64,000 bases of DNA from Mycogone perniciosa (taxonomy: Eukaryota > Ascomycota > Sordariomycetes > Hypocreales > Hypocreaceae), in the NCBI GenBank assembly GCA_025331125.1, contig JAOALB010000015.1:57718-121717 (forward strand), given 5' to 3'. How positions within the stretch are numbered: the stretch's first letter is position 1; every line of letters begins with the position of its first letter. Shown one piece after another: positions 1 through 11,100 of the stretch. A program made the translations under genes and the position numbers. Under the pieces are notes generated by a model, which had not been told where the DNA came from, made no database searches, and saw only the letters and a program-made list of their open reading frames with translations.

Positions 1-251
1 ATCTGAAAGGATTTGACATTCCCAGCAATATATAGGTATGTAAACTCGTATGTATAGTATATATATATCATTCCATACAGGATATCCAAGTCGTCTTCCC
101 ATCAACATCCGAATCCCTCATCGTTTCTAATAAATACCATGATATGCAACCGAAAATGAACGCCAAACCTGCCCGGAGAGGGAACGAGAATCTACCCGAC
201 CACATGCATCTTTATATATATATATATCCGCCTGTCTTGCCTTCGACTTGC

Positions 252-2488
252 TCAGTAGTACTCTGGAAGGCCGTTCTTCGCAAAGTCTGGCACGTCCGAA
301 CTGCAGTCAAAGTCTCGTTCATACGCCTTCGAGGGCAGCACACCGGCCTTCATACCAGCTTCATAGCTCCACTGCGCTGCGCTCTCCGTCTTCCACGTCC
401 AGTACCACCACCCCCAGCCCTTTTCAAAGCTGTGCATCTGCGCCTCCGCGAACATCTTGAGGAAGCTCTTATACTGGGCACTCCATCGACTCGGGTCCGC
501 GTTGGCGTTGGCGCAAGAACATTGACTGTTCTTGGTTGGGCATTTCGGCGTACCTTTGTTAATCGTGCCCTCCCATCTATTCCCCCAACCCACATTCGTG
601 AGATGCTGGGCACAGTCGGTATCAGCTTGTGACCATTCGGCAAACAGCGTAGGTCCATAGCCTGTGCTCTTGTCCAGGCTTTGTACGGCCTGATCCGTCC
701 ATCCAGTACAGGCATACTGGACCTTCTCCTGATGCGTGAAATCGATTTGGTTCTCGTTAAAAATGACGTACTGGTGCACGTCTAGCACAAGGCCATCGTA
801 GCCCTGCATGACACCCTGCCAGTTATGCAGGCCCATGAACCCGTCTCCAAAAATGACGAGTGCGTCGATGCCGTTCTTGCGTACTAGCTTATATGCGTTT
901 ACAGTCCAAGTGACCACATCGCTGACTTTGAGATACGTCATCTTAGGTTCGTTGACCAGACCATAGTGCGTGATGATGTTCTTGTAGCGAGGCTGCGCAA
1001 AGAACTTGGACAATCTATCATGAATGTCTAGGGCTCGCTGGGCGTTCAATTGGCCATCCGTTCCATTCAACCATCCAATCGTACCAAATCTTCCACTGTG
1101 ATTCCACCCATTCTGGCTTCCGGGTAGGCCGTGGACATCGAGATTTATGCGGAGGCCATACTTTCTCGCCCACTCAATGCCTCGTAGGAGATACCGCCAT
1201 GAAGTCCGGAAGATATAAGGATCACCGGGGTACACCTGAACAGCCCAGTATGAGAATGGTATTCTCACATGGTCTAGTCCCGCGGCTTGTATGTCCTTGA
1301 ATGTTTGCTCGGTTACGAACGACGCGTAGTGGTTCTCTAACGTCTTATTTGCAGACGATCCAAGGTGCTGACAAAGCGTCCACTCATCGATAACCCCTAT
1401 TGAAGGAGCATAATTGAAGAGAGACGGCGTGATGAACGGTTCCAGAGAGAGCCATCCTCCCAAATTCACACCTCGAGCCGGCTTGTTGGAGTAAGATCCC
1501 CATGGTTTGTTTAATGGCGGCACGTTGGAATTTGCTTTAGCCGAGTCGTCCCAGTTCGAATTGAGACCCATGACAGGTAGATCTCCCACCATTTGATCTG
1601 TAAATGTCGTGTTAAAGTCACTTGTCGTAGCCCATGTGAAAGGATCGAGATATGTGCCTTTCCACTGAGTCGGAACATCTCCAGGGCTGATCCCGCTAGG
1701 GCTTGAGGATCCTGATGAGCCGCCCGAATCATCGTTCTTATTCTTTTGGCTGACTACTACAGCCACAACAATGATAATTAACAGGATCACGGCGCTGATG
1801 CCCAATATAATCCCTAGACACTTTGTTAGCCAAAACTCCATGATCCGGCTCACCGATCCTGCTCACATAGTTTCTTTCTGGACTTCTTCTTTGGCGGTTG
1901 TTTTTTGTAGTAAAAGTCCTCCTTTTCCAGACTGTCTCCGCTGTTGTCTCGCGAGTGGCCTCCCCCTCTTAATCCAAGTCCCAAGAATCCGAATCCTTTA
2001 GCCCTCCCTTCTTCCATTACTGCTCCACTAACAACTCGTGGCTTTTTCGGTTTTGTGTGTTTTCGCGGTTTCTTGAGCGGCGTCCCTTCATCCTCTTGGT
2101 CTCGATCTCGTTCTCGATGCCTATCTCTGTCCCGTTGCCGTTGCCGTTCCCGATCTCTTTCTGTAATTCTTTCTCGGTCCCGATCCCGATCCCGCTCCCG
2201 ATCTCTTTCTCTGTCTCTTTCTCGGTCCCGCTCTCTCTCTGTATATCTTTCTCGTCTCCTCTGCTCGCGCTCGTTGTGTCTTTGCTTGCGCGCATTATCC
2301 TTATTCAACTGATCCAAAGCCCCCGTTGAGAGCGACTGTGATCTCCTTTCCCTCTCCCCTCTTGCATCTTCGGATCCCGTTTCCGGCCGTCTGGCTTGCG
2401 ATCGCCTTTTTCGGTCCCGATTCGTTCTTGATGATTCTCCGCGTCGGCTCCGATGGCGACGGGGCCGTGGCGATTCTGCGTCGGTCAT
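252..2488 (-). CDS. exgD: Membrane-anchored glucan 1,3-beta-glucosidase D (GH5)
   Basis: Two exons, complement(252..1813, 1867..2488), 727 aa. The 53-nt intron has a GTGAGC donor and a CTAAC...CTAG acceptor. Joining it fuses the charged N-terminal half to the transmembrane segment; read without it, each half ends or starts abruptly. Order: cytosolic domain rich in Arg, Glu and Asp (about 1-205, with RERDRD-type repeats near 75-140); one hydrophobic segment at about 208-229 (type II anchor); extracellular GH5 domain. Visible GH5 residues are the acid/base Glu in VNEP (about 496) and the nucleophile Glu in FAEWSQAD (about 600). The C-terminus GLPEYY matches the family ending. It should trim beta-1,3-glucan at the cell surface during wall remodelling. 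The start ATG at 2488 has A at -3. Aspergillus ExgD is somewhat longer; the difference lies in the charged N-terminus. Confidence 0.93.
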
Positions 2489-3543
2489 GATGTCGCGCTT
2501 GAGCAATGGCTCGCTGGAATGCAAAGGGTTCCTGGAACATTCATTGAATCGTAAATGTCATAATATTTAACATGTCCTAAAATGTGTCTCGAGTAATACG
2601 ACTATGGGGCACAATGTCATTGTCTGCCGCGTCAACCGATTACCACGTCACCATATCCGGCTTGGCCAGGTCCTTGGTTCTTGGGCGGTTCGTTGACCGG
2701 GCAACTATCGCTGATCAGCGGATGTGGGCGGTTAGACAGCAGACTTGAACCGCCATCCAAAATAAGCCAAGGGGGTTGGCATTCACTATTACATCATTAC
2801 AGAAAAGCAGATGTATTGGTACTTCGTACATCGAGATCATATATACGAAGTAATAATACCGTTCATTCTTTTGGCAATGACGTCGTATTTATACTATATT
2901 GCCAATTTAAGCGGGGTTTGGTGGTACGGGTAAGGTATGAAACAATGCAGCAATATGCATCTTGGGCTCTTGGCCATGGTTTCACAGAGATTTCGGCTAA
3001 TAGCCGCAGAGATCATGTCTTCAGTTTCTGGGCACAGGCCACCATGGCAATATGACCGTCCTCTACTTCGTATGAGCAAGACAATTCATTGGTTGCCATT
3101 CGTTTTTGGGGAACAAAAGGCGACGCAGCAAAATCACCATAACAGTTTGTAGTCTGCGTTGTGTCACTCTGAGCACGGAGTCCTTTATAACATATTACAA
3201 TGCCACAGAAGATAATCGACATGTGATGTACTTCGTATCTGCCCCCAAGCCCCTTGGTTTTGTTGGGTCTACGAAGTATATTAGAGACACTTCTGCAAGG
3301 CCAGCTGCATTTCCCCACAGATCCGGCTCCGTGGTCAATTGCGGCGCCCAAGTCGGCGCACCCAATCAAGACACTCTCAAAGCCGGAGCCGTTTGCCAAC
3401 CCCGCGAAAGGCCGCAACAAGCCGAGCTGCTCACTCACCCGTCTAAACCGACGACGACCGGCGTCTTCGAATTGGCGGGAAGCAATGCCTCCCTTTCTGT
3501 CTCCTCCAATTCTCCATCGTCAATGTGCATGTGCAGTTCCAGA
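2489..3543. other. Divergent intergenic region between exgD and the BCKDH E1 beta gene
   Basis: About 1 kb between two divergent start codons, so it should hold both promoters. Four TACGAAGTA/TACTTCGTA motifs lie here (2820, 2844, 3229, 3270). From 3106 the reading frame of the downstream gene is open upstream of its ATG, but that stretch has no mitochondrial-presequence or conserved character and is best read as leader. Confidence 0.6.
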
Positions 3544-4799
3544 ATGAAGCATCAGGCAGTCCATCACTTGAGGGGGGCGCTGGCGCGTCCCCGAGCCGCC
3601 CAGCTCTCCGTCCATCTCGCACGATGCTATTCCACCCATCCCCCGAACGCGAAATTGAATCTCCCCATCGACTACTCTACAACTCCTCTGTTGGCCCATA
3701 CCTCAGAAGCTGCTCGAAGGAGTAGCGAATTACCGCTGGAAATCCGCAATGGCCCTACCAAGAGAATGAACCTTTTCCAAGCCATCAACGATGCTCTGAA
3801 CATTGCACTGGCTGAGGATGAGACCGTCGCCGTCTTTGGCGAGGACGTTGCTTTTGGAGGCGTATTCCGGTGTACCATGAAACTGGCAGAGGCGCACGGT
3901 GGCGATAGAGTATTCAATACGCCTCTTACGGAGCAAGGCATTCTGGGGTTCGCCATCGGAATGGCGGCGGAAGGCATGCGGCCCGTTGCCGAGATCCAGT
4001 TTGCTGACTACGTATTTCCCGCATTTGACCAAATAGTCAACGAGGCAGCAAAGAAACGTTACTATGAGGGAGCAAATGGCCGGAGTGCTGGAGGTATGAC
4101 GGTCCGGATGCCATGCGGTACCGTCGGTCATGGTGCATTGTATCATTCGCAGTCGCCCGAAGCCTTGTTCACACACATTCCGGGGTTTCGGGTAATCATG
4201 CCTCGGTCACCACTACAAGCCAAGGGGCTTTTATTGGCAGCAATCCGAAGCAACGACCCTTGCATCTTCATGGAGCCCAAGATCTTGTACCGAGCGGCTG
4301 TGGAGGAGGTTCCAGTGGCGCCTTATGAGCTCCCCTTATCCAAGGCTGAGATCATGAAGGAAGGAAAGGACATCACTATTATTTCATACGGCCAACCGCT
4401 CTATAACTGCATGTCGGCTATCAAACAAGCAGAGGAAAACCTAGGCGTCTCTGTCGAGCTCATTGATCTGCGGACGGTGTACCCCTGGGACAAGAAGACT
4501 GTGTTCGAGAGCGTGCGGAAAACGGGACGAGTGCTTGTTGTCCATGAATCAATGATCAATGCCGGTGTTGGTGCAGAGGTTGCAGCGGCCATACAAGAAG
4601 ATTCAGACACATTCATCCGCCTTGAAGCCCCTGTCGCCCGAGTGGCTGGATGGAGCATTCACAACCCGCTGATATTTGAAAAGTTCCACGTCCCCGATGT
4701 CGCAAGTAAGTGTTTCCGTATGAATACCGATGTTACCTTTCTCTAACATTGGACTTAACAGGAATTTATGAAAATATCAGGAAGACTCTGAATTATTGA
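3544..4799 (+). CDS. Branched-chain 2-oxoacid dehydrogenase E1 component, beta subunit (mitochondrial)
   Basis: Two exons, 3544..4705 and 4762..4799, 399 aa. The 56-nt intron (GTAAGT...ACAG) leaves a 12-residue last exon ending in LNY. The product pairs with E1 alpha in the matrix complex that oxidatively decarboxylates the 2-oxo acids made from leucine, isoleucine and valine, using thiamine diphosphate. Visible: an Arg/His-rich, acid-poor presequence at 1-34 ending near CYST; a transketolase-like pyrimidine-binding domain with GEDVAFGGVFR, NTPLTEQGI and RPVAEIQFADYVFPAFDQI; and the C-terminal transketolase domain with IDLRTVYPWD and NAGVGAEV. VFRCT and the LYHSQSPEA segment favour the branched-chain enzyme over pyruvate dehydrogenase beta. 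Met at 3523 is an in-frame alternative start seven codons earlier; 3544 gives the cleaner presequence. Confidence 0.93.
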
Positions 4800-5263
4800 G
4801 CCCTGATCATGCATGTTGAAGGGAGAGAGTGGCAACTGCTGCGCTGGACAGGATCTCATAAACTACTAGAATAAGTGTTTTTTTCAAAGCGTATAATGAT
4901 ACATTCAAGAATCAACAATGACAGAATACACTTGACGTTCACGTTGTGCAGGATTGCAAACCATTATACTCCGGAGTAGTAAATTGAAGCGTTGTCAGGA
5001 TAAGGAAATATAATAAGACAATACATGCTTCAAGGGCAAGATTGTGCTGGAAGCGCAAGTACTGAACTAGCAGCCCCCAGTTCTGATGGAGCGGCCCCTC
5101 CAAAAACTGCCCCGCCCCTCTGGTTCACCTCCCAACCTACCCCATCAGGTACTCATGCGGTGTACCTACGTCAAGCCTCCAAACAAAGCATGCCGCATAT
5201 TATCTGATATATTTTTCTTGCCATCTCCCCTGCGCTCGACATACATACAAGCCTGCCCGCAGC
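4800..5263. other. Intergenic region, BCKDH 3' end to capping protein promoter
   Basis: 464 bp between two plus-strand genes. It holds the terminator region of the first and the promoter of the second. I see no RNA gene or repeat of note, apart from the GTAC-like string around 4970. Confidence 0.5.
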
Positions 5264-6450
5264 ATGTCGCAAATCGACACAGTTTCCGCCTTCGTGGAGG
5301 GAGCTCCCCCAGGAGAGGTGATTCCGCGCCGAGGCGATCCAGCTCCCGCGTCATCCAGCACAAGCTAATGCCTGATGTTGTAGCTCGCAGATGTTGTTGC
5401 CGGTACGAATACCACAGCTTCCGACACGATGAATCAAGTATCCCAATTGACGCGCGACTTTCAGACATCAAGGCCCTGACAATTTCCGACCCGAGCATTG
5501 TTTCGGAGCTCAAGCCGGCGTTTGAGAAGTACAACGAGGAGCAGTTCGCCACGTTGAAACTGCCAGGAAGCAGCGAGCCAGTGGGACGCCTTGAACATTT
5601 GGATGTCTAATTCATTCTCTGACACGTCTGTGGAAAGGTCTTGATCAGCCCATACAACTCGCTGGGCGATGGACGGTACTACGATGTCGAGAGCTCGTCG
5701 AGCTTCGAGGTTGACCATGCGACACAGGTGCGGAGGGTATGGCGATACACAATGGGCATACTTGCTGACGGGGGCGATAGAAAGCCAGCGCTGTACAGAG
5801 CTACGTGTTAGAAGGGGCGCAAGCAGATTTGGTGTGAGTATCGACGAGCTCCCGGTTGGGTATATCCCCGAGCCAGCTGACCGAGTCAAAGCAAATCGAC
5901 GTTGAAGAGCCTGGGAGCTTACGTGAAGGAGCACTATTCTAATGCAGCCTTTGGCGCGTACCCAATAGAATCAGCCTCGAAGATAGCCGTCGTCATCGTG
6001 GCTAACAAGTACAGTCCTAACAACTTCTGGTGAGACTATCTTACGAACACCTCACTGTCCGACATCTTGGGCGATGAAACGCTGTTGCTAATTGTCGATA
6101 GGAACGGCCGCTGGAGGTCGCTCTACATCTATGACCCCGTGTCTGGACACCTCGATGGCTCCATCAAGGTCGATGTACACTACTACGAAGACGGCAATGT
6201 GCGATTACTTACCAACAAGCCCGTGTCTGGCTCCGTTTCCTCGGGCACCGGCGCTGGAATCGCCAAGGAGATCTCAGCCACAGAGAGGAAGTACCAGGAG
6301 GATCTCAACAGGAGCTTCGTGAGCTTGAGCGAGGGAGCGTTCAAGGGTCTGCGAAGACAACTGCCTGTGACGAGGCAAAAAATCGAGTGGGACCGGGTGA
6401 CTGGCTACCGTCTGGGACAGGACATTGGCGGCGGCAGCTCGAAGCGATAG
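5264..6450 (+). CDS. cap1: F-actin-capping protein subunit alpha
   Basis: Seven exons: 5264..5317, 5384..5402, 5465..5580, 5638..5727, 5781..5833, 5892..6029, 6102..6450; 272 aa, the usual length of CapZ alpha. All junctions keep frame. Exon 2 is only 19 nt. Recognisable segments are AFVEGAPPGEL at the N-terminus, YNSLGDGRYYD, the central FGAYPIES...VIVANKYSPNNFW...GRWRS block, and the basic C-terminal region that forms the actin-binding tentacle. The partner is the beta subunit, not in this window. The heterodimer caps barbed ends of actin filaments at patches. Intron 3 uses a weaker donor (GTGGGA), and intron 5 starts GTGAGT after a split Val codon; both are supported by the conserved protein on each side. 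Confidence 0.95.
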
Positions 6451-7649
6451 ATGCCTGTGTATTTGATGACCTCTGCCGAGGTCTTGCCATGATTTGATAG
6501 AACGCCATGAGAAATGAAAGGAAACCATGTCCAGATTGGGCTGTGGAGGGGATGACTTGGTCATGTGAGGAGCAATCTAAGTGGAATCGCCGAGCCTGGT
6601 GCATAAGGGTGTAGTTACACAAAGAGGACATTCGTCGATATTCATGAGGCGCAAGGTTGACGCCATGATTCTGAATCGTCTGTCCCCCCATTCCACACTC
6701 CACCCAATCAAGGATTGGCCACTCCCTTGTGAGAACTGACAGGATCTCACCGTTCAAATCAAGGAAATGGAGGCAGCCGAGGATGGCAAGCTGTCATATG
6801 CGGGGTACATCAGCCGTGTGTCCATGCAGAACGCCATGATCAGATGGTAATACAAATGTGACAGACTCGTTATGAGCAGCAGCACCACTTATTAATCGTG
6901 TGGTGTTTTCAAGAAGCTTCCACATGGGCCAACGGCAACGGGTATACCCGAGGTATCCGAAAACAGGTCTCGACAAGAGTAGCGGGGATGCTGAAACATG
7001 TTTGATAGAAGTCACAACGTCTGAATAGAGGGTTAGAAGTCTGAATGAGCCGTTGGTTGACAGGTACTTGGTCCATCTGTGAAGAACTATCGATGATACG
7101 ACTATTACTATAAACCTCTTATCAGAAGAGAACGGAAGAAAGAAAAAGAAAAAAAATCATCTTTATCTTTTTTTTTTCAACCAGACGGTGTCATCTCAAC
7201 GCTCAACAGACTGATGTACGAAGTAGGAAGTACAGAGTACGACAGCTACGACTAATAATACATCCATGAGCCCGGTGTTAGCCCATGGATGGTGCTTCGA
7301 ATTATCGGCTCGTCCAGGGGTCAAACTGACGAATCAGCGCCCGCGAACGGTAATTTTGCAATTTGTGATTGGCTGCTGAGTGGCCCTTGCGGAACCGGGT
7401 CCCTTCGAATATTCCGTCTCCCTTAGTATTATGCACCAAGTACGAAGTACTCCGTACTCGTATCATGGCCTTTGCAGTTCTACTAATTTCCATACCATCA
7501 TCTTGATCTCAACTCTTTCTCTTCTCCACCTCCATTGACCGACTTTACCTCTCTTGGCAACCACGTCGCAAACCGATTTTTGCACTCGACATCAACATTA
7601 CTTTTTCTCCCAAACCAGCTTGCTCAATTCCGAGTCCGATTCGCCCATC
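6451..7649. other. Intergenic region upstream of cytochrome b5
   Basis: About 1.2 kb without a supportable gene. It contains an A-rich then T-rich run near 7137-7180 and heptad motifs at 7217, 7441 and 7448, the last two overlapping. The final 200 bp are pyrimidine-rich, as expected of a fungal promoter and leader. Confidence 0.5.
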
Positions 7650-8240
7650 ATGTCCCAAGAATTCACCTACCAGGATGTTGCTGAGCACAACACCAAAAAG
7701 GACTTTTTCGTCGTGATCCACGATAAGGTCTACGACTGCGGCTCGTTCGTCGACGAGCACCCGTACGTCTCCAACTCGCCTCAGAACACTCTGCCGCATT
7801 TCGTAGGGAGAGAATAAAGAAAGAAAAGGGGGACGTGTTTGCTAACCACAAGTTTTCTTCCCCGCAGTGGTGGTGAGGAGGTGATGCTGGATGTCGCCGG
7901 TCAAGATGCCACCGAGGCTTTCGAAGATGTCGGCCACAGCGACGAGGCCCGCGAGATTCTGGATAAGCTGGTCATCGGCACCCTGAAGCGCCAGGTAAGC
8001 AGAAACGCACTGCGTTACCTCCACCCTCTGCTTTGAAGAAACCGCAACTAATACAACCTGTTTTCCTAGCCTGGCGACCCTGCCCCCAAGACCCAGTCTG
8101 CCTCCACCTCCAGCGGCGGCGGCAATGCCGACCAGACCGGCCTGGGTATCGGTCTCTACGCTTTCGTTTTCGTCGGTGGCCTTATTGCCTACTTCGGCTA
8201 CCAGTACCTGCAGAACCAGTCTGAGCAACAAACTGCTTAA
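7650..8240 (+). CDS. CYB5: Cytochrome b5, tail-anchored
   Basis: Three exons, 7650..7762, 7868..7994 and 8070..8240, 136 aa. The first intron splits the proline codon of the haem motif, so HPGG appears only after splicing. This is the small microsomal b5 that passes electrons to desaturases, hydroxylases and P450s. Visible: FTYQDVAEHN and VVIHDKVYD at the start of the b5 fold, HPGG with the first haem-ligating His (about 37), the second haem His in DVGHSDEA (about 61), and a Ser/Gly-rich linker. A single hydrophobic segment near the C-terminus (GIGLYAFVFVGGLIAYFGY) and a short polar tail make it a C-tail anchor in the ER. Length is typical. Confidence 0.97.
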
Positions 8241-8908
8241 ACGCGATTGAGGACAGTGTCACAAGACAGGAACATGCGTAAGCTTCTATTACAGCTGACG
8301 AAATCTAAACATAACGATGTATGCGGTGTGTGTATTTGGTAATGGCGCCTCGTTTTTTCAACATGCGAGACGCTCGGGAGACGTTCTGAGAGGCCTATTT
8401 TGAGCGAAGACCGTATAGATGGCGCAGTGTCTCATTTCGAGCGCTAGATGGGGAAGAGTCGCCTTTCATGGTAGAAAATGCTCCGTGGGTAACTGGAGAG
8501 CTAGATATCTATTGTAATCAACGTTGAATGATACAACGCGCTTTCGGAAAAGCTAAAAAGAGGATTGAATACAGCGTTTTGGATTTAGTGGCCATGTTTG
8601 GTGTACCCTACTGCCAGCAAATGATTCTAAACGAAACAATGAAAACCACTTTAATGGTTGCGTGTCATCAACGCCTTTCTCCTGTCTGCTGGCCGATAAG
8701 AAAGCCACCGCCACATGCTCGATGATGCGCCACACTTGTGCTCACTTACAGTTCAGCCTCGCCTTATCCTCTTATCCTGCAGCATTCAAGACTTGATTCA
8801 AGGCTTAGCCTTCGCTCTCTCAACTCACACCTCTCACCACCAACCCACCAGTCTCCTCTGCGAACCCACCAGTCTTTTCTGCGATACCTCTGCCAGGCTG
8901 CGCCCGAC
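8241..8908. other. Intergenic region between cytochrome b5 and TFIIE beta
   Basis: 668 bp between co-oriented genes. The last 200 bp are rich in CTC/ACC strings, typical of a leader. No RNA gene or repeat family was recognised. Confidence 0.5.
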
Positions 8909-9817
8909 ATGTCTTCGTATCTGGAGAAGCAATCCTCCGTATTCAGAGGCAGCCTCGCCTCTGCTGCGTCCAAACTCTCCAATCCAGCCAGCGTCAAGGC
9001 GGCGGCGTCCGCCTCACTCGCTCCGCCATCTCCCTCTCCCTCCGCAGCCTCCGACACCAACACACCCACCGCAAAGCGAAAGCGCGATGCCGTTCCCGAA
9101 GTGCCCTTTTCGCAGCCGCAGCTCACAGGCTATGGCGCAGAGGTGAAGACACAGATGACGTTTGCGGTGGAGTACCTCAAGAAGAAGCGCGAGCCAAAGT
9201 CCATTACAGACATTATCGATCACCTGAGCTTGAGGAACTACACGGAGGAGCACAAGAAGGAGTTGACGGAAGGACTGAGGGGTCATCCACGGGTCGACTG
9301 GAGGCCCGATCCGAATCTCAGCGAGCAGACCTGGAAGACGGGCACGTACGAGCACAGGCCCATCATTCCCGGCGTGAAGGACTCCACTTCGCTGCTTGCT
9401 CACCTACAGCGCAAGACGGACGCATCAGGCGTCTCTGTTAAGGATCTCAAGGACGGCTGGCCCGATTGCGAGGAGACCCTGGCGGCACTGGAGAGGGAAC
9501 ACAAGGTGCTGGTGGTGCGCACAAAGAAGGACAACTTCCCCCGGTATGTCTGGGCCGACGACGTCTCCCTGCACAACAAGGTGGAGCAGGAGTTCCATGC
9601 CATGTGGCGCCGTGTGCAAATACCGAGTCTGGACGACATGCACCGCAAGCTAGTGAGCGTGGGACAGAAACCAACTAGCGAGGACCCGCGTAAGGCGAAT
9701 ACGAATGCGGCTTCGAAACCAAAGCAGCAGAAGAAGAGAGCGGGCAAGCGTATTGGCAAGGCAACGAATACGCACATGACGCATTTGCTTAACGACTACA
9801 GCGGCATGAGGCGGTGA
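8909..9817 (+). CDS. TFA2: Transcription initiation factor IIE subunit beta
   Basis: Single exon, 302 aa. With TFIIE alpha this subunit joins the RNA polymerase II pre-initiation complex, recruits TFIIH and helps promoter opening. Visible: a Ser/Ala/Pro-rich N-terminus, a basic KRKRD patch near residue 55, and a first winged-helix domain from about 80 (LTGYGAEVKTQMTFAVEYLK, ITDIIDHL). A second winged-helix-like segment follows from about 160 (VKDLKDGWPDCEETLAALE, VLVVRTKKD, RYVWADD). The C-terminus is Lys/Arg-rich (KQQKKRAGKR) and ends in a TNTHMTHLL segment typical of the family. The frame is open upstream to 8738, but the ATG at 8909 starts the conserved part. The absence of introns is notable beside its intron-rich neighbours. 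Confidence 0.93.
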   Translation: MSSYLEKQSSVFRGSLASAASKLSNPASVKAAASASLAPPSPSPSAASDTNTPTAKRKRDAVPEVPFSQPQLTGYGAEVKTQMTFAVEYLKKKREPKSITDIIDHLSLRNYTEEHKKELTEGLRGHPRVDWRPDPNLSEQTWKTGTYEHRPIIPGVKDSTSLLAHLQRKTDASGVSVKDLKDGWPDCEETLAALEREHKVLVVRTKKDNFPRYVWADDVSLHNKVEQEFHAMWRRVQIPSLDDMHRKLVSVGQKPTSEDPRKANTNAASKPKQQKKRAGKRIGKATNTHMTHLLNDYSGMRR

Positions 9818-10271
9818 TCGGTCTCGGGGGGCAGGGATTCGATGGTCGGTTTATTCTTGGATTAATGGCGTTATCTCATCAAGGAACAGAAAGTAAGATT
9901 GCCTTTTCAGGTAAAGAGTATAGGGCATAAATGGCGTAAGGGAGCAAACAGGTTCGATTTGTATCAATACTAAAAAATAGAAACACAGTCTCGAGACGGG
10001 ACGCACGCGAAAGGGACGAATCAACTAGACAGTTCTGTGTATTCGCGTGGAATATTGAACACAATACAATTCCAGACGTTTGCACATCTTTGTTCTTCTA
10101 TCTGATTCCATTGGGAAACCGAAACGAAAAGTAGAAATATTATGATAACTAAACAGTTCCCTGCCATTTCATGCGCCAAAACATCCAGAAAATGCTCAAC
10201 CAACCCAAATACTCCATCATGATCATCATGAAATCGTCAAGAAAAAGCAAACCAACAAAGTGCTTTTTTTT
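9818..10271. other. Convergent intergenic region (3' ends)
   Basis: 454 bp between two converging stop codons. It should hold both polyadenylation regions and is AT-rich. No other feature seen. Confidence 0.5.
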
Positions 10272-11100
10272 TTAAAACTCCCCCGCCAACCTCATCTTCT
10301 CAAACAGACTCTCAAAGACATGGCCCTCCTGATACCCGCCAACCTTGTACTTCCCATGCACCATCACACACGGCACAGCCTCCACGCCCATCGATTCCCT
10401 CGCCTGCTCCGCCAGCGCGTCGATTCTTCTGCTCGCATCCTCATCCTCCAGCTCCAGCCGCACAATCGCCTCGGGGATGCCCGCCGCCGCGCCGAGGGCT
10501 ACGAGCCAGGCCTCGTCGGTGATGTCCCGCCCGTCTTCGAAGTGGCCTTGGTACAGCTGTTCCACGACGTGGGCCTGGCCTTGGGGCCCGAGTTCTTGGT
10601 GCGCGAGGGCGATGAGTTTGTGGGCCGAGCGCGAGTTTCCCGTGAAGCCGCGCAGGGAGAAGGCGATGTCGTGTCTGGCGCCGGCGGTTTGGATGCGTGT
10701 GAGGAACGAGGTGTCACGGCCCATGCTGGCTCTTTCGTACATGGCGCGTTTGTCGATGCCTTAGGTGCGTTAGCGGTCCGTTCTTTTTTCAGGGGTTTGT
10801 TGCCGTGGGTGGTGGATGAGAGTGGTGAGTGAGGCTGAGAAGATATGCGATGAGAGCTGGAAAAAAGCTCCCCCCAACACTCAACCAAAACACACACACC
10901 CATTGTTCATCATACGTACCCTTTTTGAGCAATGGATTGATGTAAAACGGCTTCCAATCGACCTCAAACTGCACATCCGGGTGCTGGGTTTTGTACCGTC
11001 CCATGACCTCTTCCAGGCTGTGCTTCTCGATGAAGCACCACGGACAGATCAGGTCCATATATATATCGAGCTTGATCGTCCTGCCTCTGGATAGCGTCAT
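10272..11100 (-). CDS. DsbA/FrnE-family thiol-disulfide oxidoreductase (2-hydroxychromene-2-carboxylate isomerase-like fold)
   Basis: Two exons, complement(10272..10759, 10920..11100), 222 aa, with a 160-nt intron (GTACGT...CTAAG), the longest of the short-gene introns here. Thioredoxin-fold protein of the FrnE subfamily: beta strand IKLDIYMDLICPWC with the CPWC active-site motif near residue 18-21, a helical insertion domain (RGFTGNSRSAHKLIALAH, the usual NT..AH pattern), and a cis-Pro segment (AVPCVMV) near 195 followed by GKYKVGG. The substrate is not known. Met at 11205 is an in-frame upstream alternative (35 extra residues with no motif), but the family starts just before the first strand, so 11100 is preferred. 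Confidence 0.85.

Noticed and set aside
252..1853. ExgD read as a single-exon 533-residue protein starting at a GTG
   Set aside because: A 53-nt intron with consensus donor, branch point and acceptor joins it to the charged N-terminal half and restores the anchored ExgD architecture.
3106..3543. In-frame extension of the BCKDH E1 beta gene by 146 codons
   Set aside because: It would bury a good mitochondrial presequence in the middle of the protein, and the added part has no conserved character and contains two heptad motifs found only in non-coding DNA.
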